From JALQUL01 sp040382935 (GTDB taxonomy: Bacteria > Pseudomonadota > Gammaproteobacteria > Burkholderiales > Burkholderiaceae_C): a DNA stretch of 64,000 bases. Positions 1 to 7,678 of the stretch are shown here, piece after piece (the first letter of the stretch is position 1; every line of letters begins with the position of its first letter). The position numbers and the translations under genes were made by a program. The stretch lies in NCBI GenBank assembly GCA_040382935.1, contig JBEIEP010000005.1, positions 1 to 64,000 of the forward strand, written 5' to 3'. The notes beneath the pieces are model-generated. The model had not been told where the DNA came from. It saw only the letters and a list, made by a program, of their open reading frames with translations, and ran no database searches.

Positions 1-666
1 ATGCGCGGCATCAAATGTGAGAGGCACCAGGGCCGGGCGGGGGGCCACCACACGCAGCCCATACTGCTGGGCCAATCGGTAGCCTATGTCGGTCGCACCT
101 ATTTTGGGGATGGACAAGCCCCCGGTGGCCACCACCACGGCATGGCAGCGCACAGTGCCACGGTCGGTTTGTAGCCGATAACCCTTGCGAACCATGTCGT
201 CCCCCTCGCTGGGTGCGACGGCATCGGCTTGGACGGATTGAATTTTGCAGGGCCGCCAATGGGTCACCCCCCCTTTATCGCATTCGGCCAGCAGCATCTC
301 AATCAAGTCTTGGGCAGAACGGTCAAAAAACAACTGCCCTTTGTGCTTTTCATGAAAGGGCAGGCCGTAGCGCTGCACCAACTCCAAAAAATGGGCAGGC
401 GTATAACGGGCCAGCGCAGACCGGCAAAAATGCGGATTTTGGCTAATGAAGTTTTGGGGCAGTACCTCGCGGTTGGTAAAGTTGGCCCGGCCTCCGCCGG
501 ATATGCGTACTTTCTCGGCCACCTTGTCCCAGTGGTCTATCACCAGTACCTTGCAGCCCCTCTGGCCCGCCGCCCCGGCGCAAAACAGACCGGCCGCGCC
601 GCCACCCATCACCACCACGTCAAACTGATGGGAGTCGTCTGGGTTGAGGGGGTTAGCGGACGCCAT
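1..666 (-). CDS. NAD(P)/FAD-dependent oxidoreductase, HI0933/BaiN (YhiN) family, 3' end cut off
   Basis: Reading leftward from ATG at 664-666, an open frame of 222 codons reaches the window edge without a stop, so the C-terminal part is missing. The first 40 residues hold a Rossmann dinucleotide-binding signature (VVMGGGAAGLFCA) followed by a basic stretch and RISGGGRANFTN, the hallmark of the HI0933/BaiN flavoprotein family. Near the edge is VVATGGLSIPKIGATDIGY, also typical. Family members are FAD enzymes of about 400 residues; the physiological substrate of most is unknown. It starts 12 bp after the stop of ybiB, so the two are probably co-transcribed. Family certain, substrate not assignable. 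Confidence 0.9.
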   Translation of the reverse strand, partial: MASANPLNPDDSHQFDVVVMGGGAAGLFCAGAAGQRGCKVLVIDHWDKVAEKVRISGGGRANFTNREVLPQNFISQNPHFCRSALARYTPAHFLELVQRYGLPFHEKHKGQLFFDRSAQDLIEMLLAECDKGGVTHWRPCKIQSVQADAVAPSEGDDMVRKGYRLQTDRGTVRCHAVVVATGGLSIPKIGATDIGYRLAQQYGLRVVAPRPALVPLTFDAAH

Positions 667-678
667 ATCCAATCTCTA

Positions 679-1605
679 TCAGCCTTGGCCCATGGCGCAA
701 ATCAAATCCATCTGGCGCTGCAAGGGCCCAGGCAGGGGGATGCGTCCATCCAGCACGGCCGCAATCCAATATGCCGTTTCAGCCGGGTCGGTGCCAGTGG
801 GAAGGTGCTCAAGTGGATGGGGTGTGTCGGCAGACCCCTTGCTGGTGCTGGCCTGTGCCTCTTGCAGGGTTTGCCCTTGGCCATCTACAAATACATCCAT
901 ACGCGGCATTTTGCGCGGGTCTGCGGCTGACTCGCCCTCGGTGCCTCGGGACAAAAACGCCATTTGCCCAGTCAAGGCAAAGGTATCGGTCATGCTGTCC
1001 AAGTATTCGGGGTGGGTGTAACTGCTCACCACAATCGCGGGGCCTGCCACCGGGTTCATCAGTTTGACCAAACTGTGGGCACTGTTGCGCAGGCCAATCT
1101 CAAAGCGGGCCATCAGCAGGCGGTGCAGCCCGCCGTGCAGCACATCCAAAGGCAGGTAACGCACCTGCCCCGCCGCAATGGGTGACAGATCATTGGAAGG
1201 CCTTATCCCCAAACGCTGGCCCACTTGCAAAGTACTCACCCGTGTGCGTTCGGATTGAGCACCGTGGATAAGTACCGAAAAACCTTTTTGCGCCAACAAA
1301 AGCGCCAACAACGGGGTAAGCAAGGGCAGTTTGCGTGCGCCGTTGTAACTGGGGATCACCACGGTGGGTTTTTGGCCCGTGGTCGCAACGCGGGCCAATC
1401 GGGGGTGTATGGCATCCAGAAATCCGGCCATCTCGATGGGCGTTTCACCCTTAACACGCATGGCAATGCAAAATGCGCCCATCGCTAAATCGCCCACCCT
1501 TCCGTCTAGCAACTCACCCATCACGGCAGCGGCGTCGGCCCGGCTCAAATCTCTGGCTCCCTGTTTGCCGCGGCCAATCGCTTTGATGTAACTTGAAATG
1601 GTCAT
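679..1605 (-). CDS. ybiB: YbiB-like protein, glycosyltransferase family 3 / TrpD-like fold
   Basis: 308 residues related to anthranilate phosphoribosyltransferase. The N-terminal helical part (MTISSYIKAIGRGKQGARD, then ETPIEMAGFLDAI) matches the YbiB branch, in which the TrpD fold is retained but the PRPP and anthranilate sites are altered; E. coli YbiB is reported to bind nucleic acid rather than act in tryptophan synthesis. No trp genes are nearby, which fits YbiB rather than TrpD. It is the first gene of a leftward pair with the flavoprotein gene. The divergent tsaD start lies 72 bp away. Family call is firm; the role is taken from the family. Confidence 0.85.
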   Translation of the reverse strand: MTISSYIKAIGRGKQGARDLSRADAAAVMGELLDGRVGDLAMGAFCIAMRVKGETPIEMAGFLDAIHPRLARVATTGQKPTVVIPSYNGARKLPLLTPLLALLLAQKGFSVLIHGAQSERTRVSTLQVGQRLGIRPSNDLSPIAAGQVRYLPLDVLHGGLHRLLMARFEIGLRNSAHSLVKLMNPVAGPAIVVSSYTHPEYLDSMTDTFALTGQMAFLSRGTEGESAADPRKMPRMDVFVDGQGQTLQEAQASTSKGSADTPHPLEHLPTGTDPAETAYWIAAVLDGRIPLPGPLQRQMDLICAMGQG

Positions 1606-1677
1606 GAATAGATTATCGGTGGTGTGGGGATAGGGCAGGACGGCGAAGGGATGTGGCCAGTTCGATACACTCGCGTC

Positions 1678-2751
1678 ATGATTGTTTTAGGCATTGAATC
1701 GAGTTGTGATGAAACCGGCGTGGCACTGGTGAGCGTGCCCGCTGTGGGCTGGCCGGTGTTGCTGGCTGATGCGCTGTACTCGCAGATTTCTATGCATCAA
1801 GCCTACGGAGGTGTGGTGCCTGAGCTGGCCAGCCGGGACCACATCAGGCGCGTTTTGCCGCTGTGTGACGAGGTGTTCGCCAAAGCCCGGATGCCGCTGT
1901 CGGCGGTAGACGTGATTGCTTTTACCAAAGGGCCAGGTTTGGCCGGTGCCTTGTTGGTGGGGTCTGGCGTGGCCTGCGCTATGGCCGCCGCCTTGGATAA
2001 GCCGGTGATAGGGGTTCACCACTTGGAGGGCCATCTGCTATCGCCTTTTTTGAGCGTACAGGCCCCGCAGTTTCCGTTTATTGCGCTCTTGGTATCGGGT
2101 GGGCATACCCAGCTCATGCAGGTCACCGGCGTAGGCCAATACACCCTACTGGGCGAGTCGATCGACGACGCGGCCGGTGAGGCCTTTGACAAGTCAGCCA
2201 AACTCATAGGCTTGGACTATCCAGGCGGTGCCGCCTTGTCGCGTTTGGCAGAAACAGGCAACGCCCAAGCGTTCAAGTTTCCACGGCCTTTGATGCACAG
2301 TGGCGATCTGGATTTTTCGTTTGCGGGGCTAAAAACTGCAGTCATGACGCAGGTTAAAAAATTGGGCGACCAGTGGCCCCACGCTGCCGCCGACATCGCC
2401 GCGTCCACGCAGGCGGCGATTGTAGAAGTGCTGGTCAAAAAAACCTTGCAGGCCCTAAAGCAAACCGGCTTGAATAGCTTGGTTGTAGCCGGTGGCGTGG
2501 GTGCCAACCGCGCTTTGCGCCAGCAATTGAACGCGGCCTGCAACGAGCGGGGTATGGCCGTGTTTTATCCCGAGTTGTCACTGTGTACCGACAACGGCGC
2601 GATGATTGCGATGGCTGCCGCGATGCGCTTGCAAGCGGGGGTTGAGGTGGCCACCAAGAACTATGCTTTTGAGGTTGAGCCGCGCTGGTCGCTTCATGAC
2701 CCGGGTATCGCCCTTGGCAATCGCCCCATCAATTCAAACGCGCCAAGTTAA
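1678..2751 (+). CDS. tsaD: tRNA N6-adenosine threonylcarbamoyltransferase TsaD
   Basis: Transfers the threonylcarbamoyl group from TC-AMP to A37 of ANN-decoding tRNAs, with TsaB/TsaE. The protein opens with MIVLGIESSCDETGVALV, the TsaD N-terminus, so the ATG at 1678 is chosen over an in-frame upstream codon at 1624 that would add 18 unrelated residues. The metal-ligand motif HHLEGH, the LLVSGGHTQL nucleotide-binding strand, a GEAFDKSAK stretch and a C-terminal CTDNGAMIA are all present. 357 residues is normal. It converges with lipA, and the two stop codons share the palindrome TTAA (2748-2751). Confidence 0.97.
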   Translation: MIVLGIESSCDETGVALVSVPAVGWPVLLADALYSQISMHQAYGGVVPELASRDHIRRVLPLCDEVFAKARMPLSAVDVIAFTKGPGLAGALLVGSGVACAMAAALDKPVIGVHHLEGHLLSPFLSVQAPQFPFIALLVSGGHTQLMQVTGVGQYTLLGESIDDAAGEAFDKSAKLIGLDYPGGAALSRLAETGNAQAFKFPRPLMHSGDLDFSFAGLKTAVMTQVKKLGDQWPHAAADIAASTQAAIVEVLVKKTLQALKQTGLNSLVVAGGVGANRALRQQLNAACNERGMAVFYPELSLCTDNGAMIAMAAAMRLQAGVEVATKNYAFEVEPRWSLHDPGIALGNRPINSNAPS

Positions 2752-3758
2752 ACCGCACCCAATGCCGCCGCGTGCGCCTGCTGGTCGGCATGGTAGCTAG
2801 AGCGCACCATGGCACCCACGGCGGCGTGCTTAAACCCCATCTCGTAGGCTTTGGCTTCAAACATCTTAAAGGTGTCGGGGTGCACGTAGCGTTTTACCGT
2901 TAGATGCGAGGCAGTAGGGGCCAGGTACTGGCCAATGGTGAGCATGTCGATGTCGTGCGCGCGCATATCGGCCATCACCTGCAACACCTCCTCGTCGGTT
3001 TCACCCAAACCCACCATGATGCCGCTCTTGGTGGGCACACTGGGGTGGCGGGCTTTGAATTTTTTTAAGAGGTTCAAAGAGAACTGGTAATCCGAGCCGG
3101 GGCGGGCTTCTTTGTACAGGCGCGGCGCGGTCTCTAGGTTGTGGTTCATCACATCGGGCGGCGCGGCCGTCAAAATCTCTAAGGCCCGGTCGTCACGCCC
3201 TCTAAAGTCGGGCACCAACACCTCAATTTGGGTTTGTGGTGAACGCTGGCGGATTTCTTGAATACACGCCACGAAATGGCCAGCACCCCCATCGCGCAGG
3301 TCGTCTCGGTCTACGCTGGTAATCACCACATAGCGCAGTTTTAAGGCGGCTATGGTATTGGCCAGGTTAATGGGCTCGTTGGGGTCTAGGGGGTCGGGCC
3401 TGCCGTGGCCTACGTCACAAAATGGGCAACGGCGTGTGCATTTATCGCCCATGATCATGAAGGTGGCGGTGCCCTTGCCAAAGCACTCACCAATGTTGGG
3501 GCAAGAGGCTTCTTCGCACACCGTCACCAGCTTGTTGCTTCGTAAAATGTCTTTGATCTCGTAAAAGCGGGTACTGGGCGATCCGGCTTTGACGCGAATC
3601 CAATCGGGCTTTTTAAGTACTTCGCCTTGCACCACCTTAACGGGGATACGCGATATTTTTGCGGCCGCTTTTTGCTTGGCGCTAGGGTCGTAATCTTGGC
3701 GTGACTGGATTTCTTTGACCAGGGCAGAGGGAGGAAGGGTTGAGCTCATGGTAGGCAT
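2748..3758 (-). CDS. lipA: Lipoyl synthase LipA
   Basis: Radical-SAM enzyme that inserts two sulfurs into protein-bound octanoyl chains to make lipoyl cofactors. Both [4Fe-4S] clusters are recognisable: the auxiliary-cluster motif CEEASCPNIGEC and the radical-SAM CXXXCXXC in CTRRCPFCDVG. 336 residues is usual for the beta-proteobacterial form. The start may be ATG at 3758 or the in-frame ATG at 3749 (MSSTLPP); neither has a clear Shine-Dalgarno sequence. The octanoyltransferase partner lipB lies 1.2 kb away on the same strand, separated by an MFS gene in the opposite orientation. Confidence 0.97.
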   Translation of the reverse strand: MPTMSSTLPPSALVKEIQSRQDYDPSAKQKAAAKISRIPVKVVQGEVLKKPDWIRVKAGSPSTRFYEIKDILRSNKLVTVCEEASCPNIGECFGKGTATFMIMGDKCTRRCPFCDVGHGRPDPLDPNEPINLANTIAALKLRYVVITSVDRDDLRDGGAGHFVACIQEIRQRSPQTQIEVLVPDFRGRDDRALEILTAAPPDVMNHNLETAPRLYKEARPGSDYQFSLNLLKKFKARHPSVPTKSGIMVGLGETDEEVLQVMADMRAHDIDMLTIGQYLAPTASHLTVKRYVHPDTFKMFEAKAYEMGFKHAAVGAMVRSSYHADQQAHAAALGAV

Positions 3759-3814
3759 TTTATTCGCAGTGCAAAGCTTCAGCAGGGATAATCGGTGTTG
3801 AGGTCATTTTCATC

Positions 3815-3842
3815 TTGATTATCGATACCTGTTCTGTATAAC
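3815..3842 (+). promoter_or_regulatory. Putative sigma-70 promoter of the MFS transporter gene
   Basis: TTGATT at 3815-3820 and TATAAC at 3837-3842 are separated by 16 bp, and the -10 box is preceded by TG. The start of transcription would fall at about 3849-3850, directly at the GTG start codon of the downstream gene. Confidence 0.45.
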
Positions 3843-3849
3843 GAATCCC

Positions 3850-5013
3850 GTGCGGCTCAAACACTTCTTTTTTCCGGTTGTTTTTTGCATTTATGTGATG
3901 CTGCTTTGGGTGCTTAACCCAAGGCTGGTATTGGCATTGGCGCAGCGGGGTGAGAGTGCTGTTGCGGTTGGCATATTTGCCGCAATGCCGTTTATCACCA
4001 TTTTGCTGGTGACTCCCTTTTTACAAGGACTGACCCGTCGCTTTGGCTTAAAGCGATTTTTTATCATTTGCCTGCTGTTTGAAACGGTCTTGTTAGGGGG
4101 CTACGCCTTAAGTGACGCCTTCTGGGTGTGGTGTGCGCTAAGCCTGTGTGCAGGCGCGGCCGGTGCAGCCGTGTGGACCCTGTCTGAGACCCTGATTGCG
4201 CTAGACGCGCCCACCGGGTACGAGGGGCGGTTTATGGCGATTTACCAAACCATTATGGGCTTGGCGATGGCGTCTGGGCCTTTGTTGGCCTCTGCCTTGC
4301 CCTGGTCTTTGCAGGGTGTGTTGTTCATGATTGTGCTGGCTTATCTGGTGTTGATAGCGGCCCTTTTGACGTTTTACCATTGGCCAAGTCCTAGCAAACA
4401 AGTTCCCGATGGCGAGGGCGGTATCACCCATCTACCCGCCTCTGGTTTGATGCGGGCGGTGCGTCTGGCACCCGTATTGTTGGTGGGTGCTTGGGTGGGC
4501 GGTGCTTTTGAAGGGGGGCTGGACAACCTGGGCATTGTGGTGGCGTTACCGTATTACGCCGCGCACCAAGCCTTGTGGGTGCCCGCGGCTATTGCAACGG
4601 GCAGCCTGTTGGCGCAATACCCCATTGGTTTGTTGGCAGATCGTTGGGGTGGGGACCGCATGATTCGGGTGCTGGCAGGTGGGTTGGTGGTTTGCAGTTT
4701 GGTGTTCTCTTTGGTGTATGCCCGCTACCCTGCGTCTATTTGGGTGCTGGCACCGCTGTGGGGTGCCATGGGAGGGGGCATGTATACCGTGGCCATGACC
4801 ATGATTAGCAAGTCGGCCAGGGACCAAACCATGGTGTCGGTTACCAGTGTGTTGGTGATGGGCTATTCAGTCGGAAAAATAATGGGGCCTGTGGCAGGGG
4901 GCTTCGCGTATGACCACGGCGGCAGTTGGGCCATGGGGTTGGTGTTTGCAGCGATTGCCTTGATAGGCGTGTGGCAGGCCAGAACCCGATCCAGCGGCTC
5001 AGGCCAGCTGTAA
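3850..5013 (+). CDS. MFS transporter
   Basis: 387 residues with about 12 hydrophobic segments, beginning with FFFPVVFCIYVMLLWVL and AVAVGIFAAMPFITILLV. The loop between segments 2 and 3 has LTRRFGLKRFF, a form of the MFS motif GXXXDRXGRR, and the second half repeats it as GLLADRWGGDRMI, which marks a two-fold 6+6 transporter. Substrate cannot be told. The start is GTG at 3850; a later ATG at 3898 would remove part of the first helix. The predicted promoter puts the transcript start at this GTG, suggesting a leaderless message. It overlaps the convergent lipB end by 15 bp and separates lipB from lipA. Confidence 0.9.
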   Translation: MRLKHFFFPVVFCIYVMLLWVLNPRLVLALAQRGESAVAVGIFAAMPFITILLVTPFLQGLTRRFGLKRFFIICLLFETVLLGGYALSDAFWVWCALSLCAGAAGAAVWTLSETLIALDAPTGYEGRFMAIYQTIMGLAMASGPLLASALPWSLQGVLFMIVLAYLVLIAALLTFYHWPSPSKQVPDGEGGITHLPASGLMRAVRLAPVLLVGAWVGGAFEGGLDNLGIVVALPYYAAHQALWVPAAIATGSLLAQYPIGLLADRWGGDRMIRVLAGGLVVCSLVFSLVYARYPASIWVLAPLWGAMGGGMYTVAMTMISKSARDQTMVSVTSVLVMGYSVGKIMGPVAGGFAYDHGGSWAMGLVFAAIALIGVWQARTRSSGSGQL

Positions 5014-5679
5014 ACGCAAATAGTAGGCCAGTGCGTCTGCTGCCTCGTCCCAGGTCACCTTGTAGCCCAACTGTGCCAGGTCTACCGTGGCAAGGCCGGG
5101 GTAGCCGCAGGGATTGATGCGTTCAAAGGGTTGCAGATCCATGGCCACGTTCAGCGCCAGTCCGTGGTAGCTACAGTGCCTACTCACCTTAATGCCCAAA
5201 GCACCGATTTTTCCTAAGCCTGTAAAGTCCGGTGCGGCGGTATTGCCATCTTTGCGTGGGCGCTGCGCCAACAGGCCATGTCCACCCGGGTCACTCAGCC
5301 TGACGTAAATACCCGGCGCACCGGCAACGCGGTGCCCGGTCACCCCAAAGTGACCCAAGGTGCGTATCAAGGCCTCTTCGATGCGATACACAAATTCTTT
5401 AACAAAGTACCCGGCCCTTTTTAAATCAATTAAAGGGTAGGCCACCACCTGCCCTGGGCCATGGTAGGTGACTTGCCCACCGCGATTGGTTTGCACCACC
5501 GGGATGTGGCCTGCATCCAACAGGTGGCTGGACTGCCCCGCCAAACCTTGGGTGAACACGGGCGGGTGCTCGCACAACCAAATTTGATCGGGCGTGTTGG
5601 CGGCGCGCGTGTCTGTAAAGGCCTGCATCTGCGCGGCCAGGGCAACATAATCAGCGGGGCGAAAAAGCAGGGTGTCCAT
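4999..5679 (-). CDS. lipB: Octanoyltransferase LipB
   Basis: Transfers octanoate from acyl carrier protein to lipoyl domains, the step before LipA. The signature RGGQVTYHGPGQ is present, followed by the catalytic lysine region GKIGALGIKVSR and the cysteine in INPCGY that forms the acyl thioester in the family. 226 residues is normal. The ATG at 5679 gives the usual N-terminus. The gene points toward lipA but an opposite-strand MFS gene lies between them, so lipB and lipA cannot be simply adjacent in an operon here. Confidence 0.95.
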   Translation of the reverse strand: MDTLLFRPADYVALAAQMQAFTDTRAANTPDQIWLCEHPPVFTQGLAGQSSHLLDAGHIPVVQTNRGGQVTYHGPGQVVAYPLIDLKRAGYFVKEFVYRIEEALIRTLGHFGVTGHRVAGAPGIYVRLSDPGGHGLLAQRPRKDGNTAAPDFTGLGKIGALGIKVSRHCSYHGLALNVAMDLQPFERINPCGYPGLATVDLAQLGYKVTWDEAADALAYYLRLQLA

Positions 5680-5813
5680 GGCGCTAGATTATCTATTCAA
5701 TGTGCTGCGGCATTGTCGGATACGGTAATGGGCGGTTATGCTTAGTGCCAGTGGACGGTCTGTGGCAGAGCACTGCGTGGCGGCTTGAACGCCCAATAAA
5801 AAGCGAGGTTTGT

Positions 5814-6257
5814 ATGCTGAACTGGAAAAGTATTTTGGATCTGGCCGCAAGTGGCAACTTGCCGCCGGTTCAACGCGTGGAGAAGTCCCCTGCGCAATGG
5901 CGCGGATTGCTCACGCCCGAGCAGTTCCATGTGACGCGCGAACATGGCACCGAGCGTGCGTTTAGCAGTGAGATGTGCAGCCTTTTTGTACCCGGCATTT
6001 ACGCCTGCGTGTGCTGCAAAACCCCCTTGTTTGACAGCCAAGAAAAGTTTGAATCCGGCACAGGCTGGCCCTCTTTTACCCAGCCCCTTGCACCCGAGGC
6101 GGTTGCCTACAAGGCCGATCATTCGTATGGCATGACGCGCATTGAGGCCCTGTGCAACACCTGCGATGCCCATTTGGGCCATGTGTTTCCGGATGGGCCA
6201 GCGCCCAGCGGTTTGCGGTACTGCATGAATGCTGTAGCGCTAGAGAAGCAAGAATAA
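5814..6257 (+). CDS. msrB: Peptide-methionine (R)-S-oxide reductase MsrB
   Basis: Reduces methionine-R-sulfoxide in damaged proteins. The 147-residue product has the SelR domain, with the zinc-binding CXXC pairs in CVCCKTPLF and CNTCDAHLGHVF and the catalytic cysteine in RYCMNAVAL. FESGTGWPSF is the substrate-pocket motif. The start is ATG 5814 (MLNWKSIL); the frame is open upstream to 5700 but that extension has no family similarity. It lies convergent with guaC, with 38 bp between the two ends. No signal peptide, so cytoplasmic. Confidence 0.95.
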   Translation: MLNWKSILDLAASGNLPPVQRVEKSPAQWRGLLTPEQFHVTREHGTERAFSSEMCSLFVPGIYACVCCKTPLFDSQEKFESGTGWPSFTQPLAPEAVAYKADHSYGMTRIEALCNTCDAHLGHVFPDGPAPSGLRYCMNAVALEKQE

Positions 6258-6295
6258 CAGGCCGCGGGTAGGTTCAAAACCACCCCCGGCATGGC

Positions 6296-7273
6296 TTACA
6301 TGAACAGGTGCTCGCCCGCGTTATCGCCACCCAGTAGCACGTAGTTCACTTTGCGGATGTCCAGCAATTTTTTGCCGCCCGAGTAGCTGATAGAACTCTG
6401 CACATCCTGTTCCATCTCTACCAAGGTGTTTGCCAGTTGGCCTTTAATGGGCTCCAAAATGCGCTTGCCCTCTACGTGCTTGTACTCGCCCTTGTTAAAG
6501 TCACTGGCCGAGCCGTAATACTCTTTAAACAGCTTGCCATCCACCTCAACGGTTTGGCCGGGGCTTTCTTCGTGGCCTGCCAGCATGGAGCCAATCATCA
6601 CCATGGTGGCACCAAAGCGTATGGACTTGGCGATGTCACCGTGCTCACGAATGCCCCCGTCGGCAATAATGGGTTTGGTGGCCACGCGGGCACACCACTT
6701 TAGGGCGCTCAACTGCCAGCCCCCCGTACCAAAGCCGGTTTTGAGGCGAGTAATGCACACCTTGCCTGGGCCAATGCCCACTTTGGTGGCGTCTGCGCCC
6801 CAGTTTTCCAGGTCAATAATGCCTTCTGGTGTGCCCACATTGCCTGCAATCACGAATGACGCCGGTAGCTTTTGCTTGAGGTAGGCAATCATGTTTTTCA
6901 CGCTGTCGGCATGGCCGTGGGCAATGTCGATGGTGATGTAGTCGGGCGCCAGCCCAGCAGCCACCAAACGGTCTACGGTGTCGTAGTCGGCCTGCTTGAC
7001 GCCCAACGAAATCGAGGCAAACACCCCGGCGCTTTTCATGTCTCGCACAAACTGCACGTTGTCTAGGTCAAAACGGTGCATGACGTAAAAGTAGCCGTTT
7101 TCGGCCAGCCAGCGGCAGATTTTTTCGTTGACCACCGTTTTCATATTGGCCGGTACCACCGGGATGCGAAACTGCCTGCCACCCAGCTCTATGCTGGCGT
7201 CACACTCAGAGCGGCTTTCAACCCGGCATTTGCGGGGCAGCAGCAAAACGTTGTCGTAGTCAAAAATTTCCAT
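6296..7273 (-). CDS. guaC: GMP reductase GuaC
   Basis: NADPH-dependent deamination of GMP to IMP. The product is an IMPDH/GMPR TIM barrel of about 325 residues without CBS domains. The catalytic cysteine lies in GPGKVCITR, and ADGGIREHGDIAKSIRFGA is the phosphate-binding stretch. The N-terminus MEIFDYDNVLLLPRK matches the short GuaC type. ATG 7273 is chosen because GGGAG lies 7 bp upstream; a TTG at 7279 would add two residues. The leader contains a rho-independent-type hairpin with an alternative pairing partner (7327-7390), which may control this gene or simply end the upstream operon. Confidence 0.93.
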   Translation of the reverse strand: MEIFDYDNVLLLPRKCRVESRSECDASIELGGRQFRIPVVPANMKTVVNEKICRWLAENGYFYVMHRFDLDNVQFVRDMKSAGVFASISLGVKQADYDTVDRLVAAGLAPDYITIDIAHGHADSVKNMIAYLKQKLPASFVIAGNVGTPEGIIDLENWGADATKVGIGPGKVCITRLKTGFGTGGWQLSALKWCARVATKPIIADGGIREHGDIAKSIRFGATMVMIGSMLAGHEESPGQTVEVDGKLFKEYYGSASDFNKGEYKHVEGKRILEPIKGQLANTLVEMEQDVQSSISYSGGKKLLDIRKVNYVLLGGDNAGEHLFM

Positions 7274-7326
7274 GTCCAAGCTCCCTAAAGGAATTGATGT
7301 GTTGTGATCAATGAGCGCTTGGATTG

Positions 7327-7390
7327 AGCCCGGTGCCTTGGCCTAAAGTGCAGGCCAAAAAAAACCGGGCTAGCAATGCTTGGGCCCGGT
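7327..7390 (-). terminator. Intrinsic terminator with an alternative pairing arm, upstream of guaC
   Basis: On the minus strand ACCGGGC (7390-7384) pairs with GCCCGGT (7370-7364) and is followed by eight T (7364-7357), a good rho-independent terminator for the leftward AAA+ operon. The same right arm, read as AGCCCGGT (7371-7364), is also perfectly complementary to ACCGGGCT at 7334-7327, which encloses a small GGCCT/AGGCC hairpin (7340-7344 with 7352-7356). The two structures exclude each other, a geometry seen in attenuators. Confidence 0.65.
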
Positions 7391-7678
7391 GATTGATTTT
7401 ACCTACTTTAATGCAAATTGCTTGCCTATGTGATTCAGTAATTCGGACACCAGAGATGATTTCACCGGAAAAGGGGGCAAAAACGGGCCTACAAGGGCTT
7501 AAGCCCCTCGCCCCTCATCCCTACCAAGACTGCACGTAGCTTGTCTCGCACGCCCATTTCGTAGAAGGCGAGTCGCATAGGCTTTGATGGAAACTGAATG
7601 GATCGAACCAAAATTCTGAGTGTTGCCTACGAAAGAATGAAGGGGCCTCAGATCGTGTATGGGATTTGCTGAATTTCC
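7391..7678. other. Intergenic region between the AAA+ operon terminator and its last gene
   Basis: No gene I can support. A 29-codon ATG-to-stop frame on the minus strand (7578-7489, beginning MRLAFYEMGVRDK) has no Shine-Dalgarno sequence and no recognised family; it could be a remnant. A GGGCTTAAGCCC palindrome sits at 7495-7506. Confidence 0.4.

Noticed and set aside
213..1605. Overlapping plus-strand frames at the left end
   Set aside because: They run antisense to the flavoprotein and ybiB genes, which have clear family motifs.
7489..7578. 29-codon minus-strand frame (MRLAFYEMGVRDK...)
   Set aside because: It has no ribosome-binding site, no recognised family and is too short to support without conservation data.
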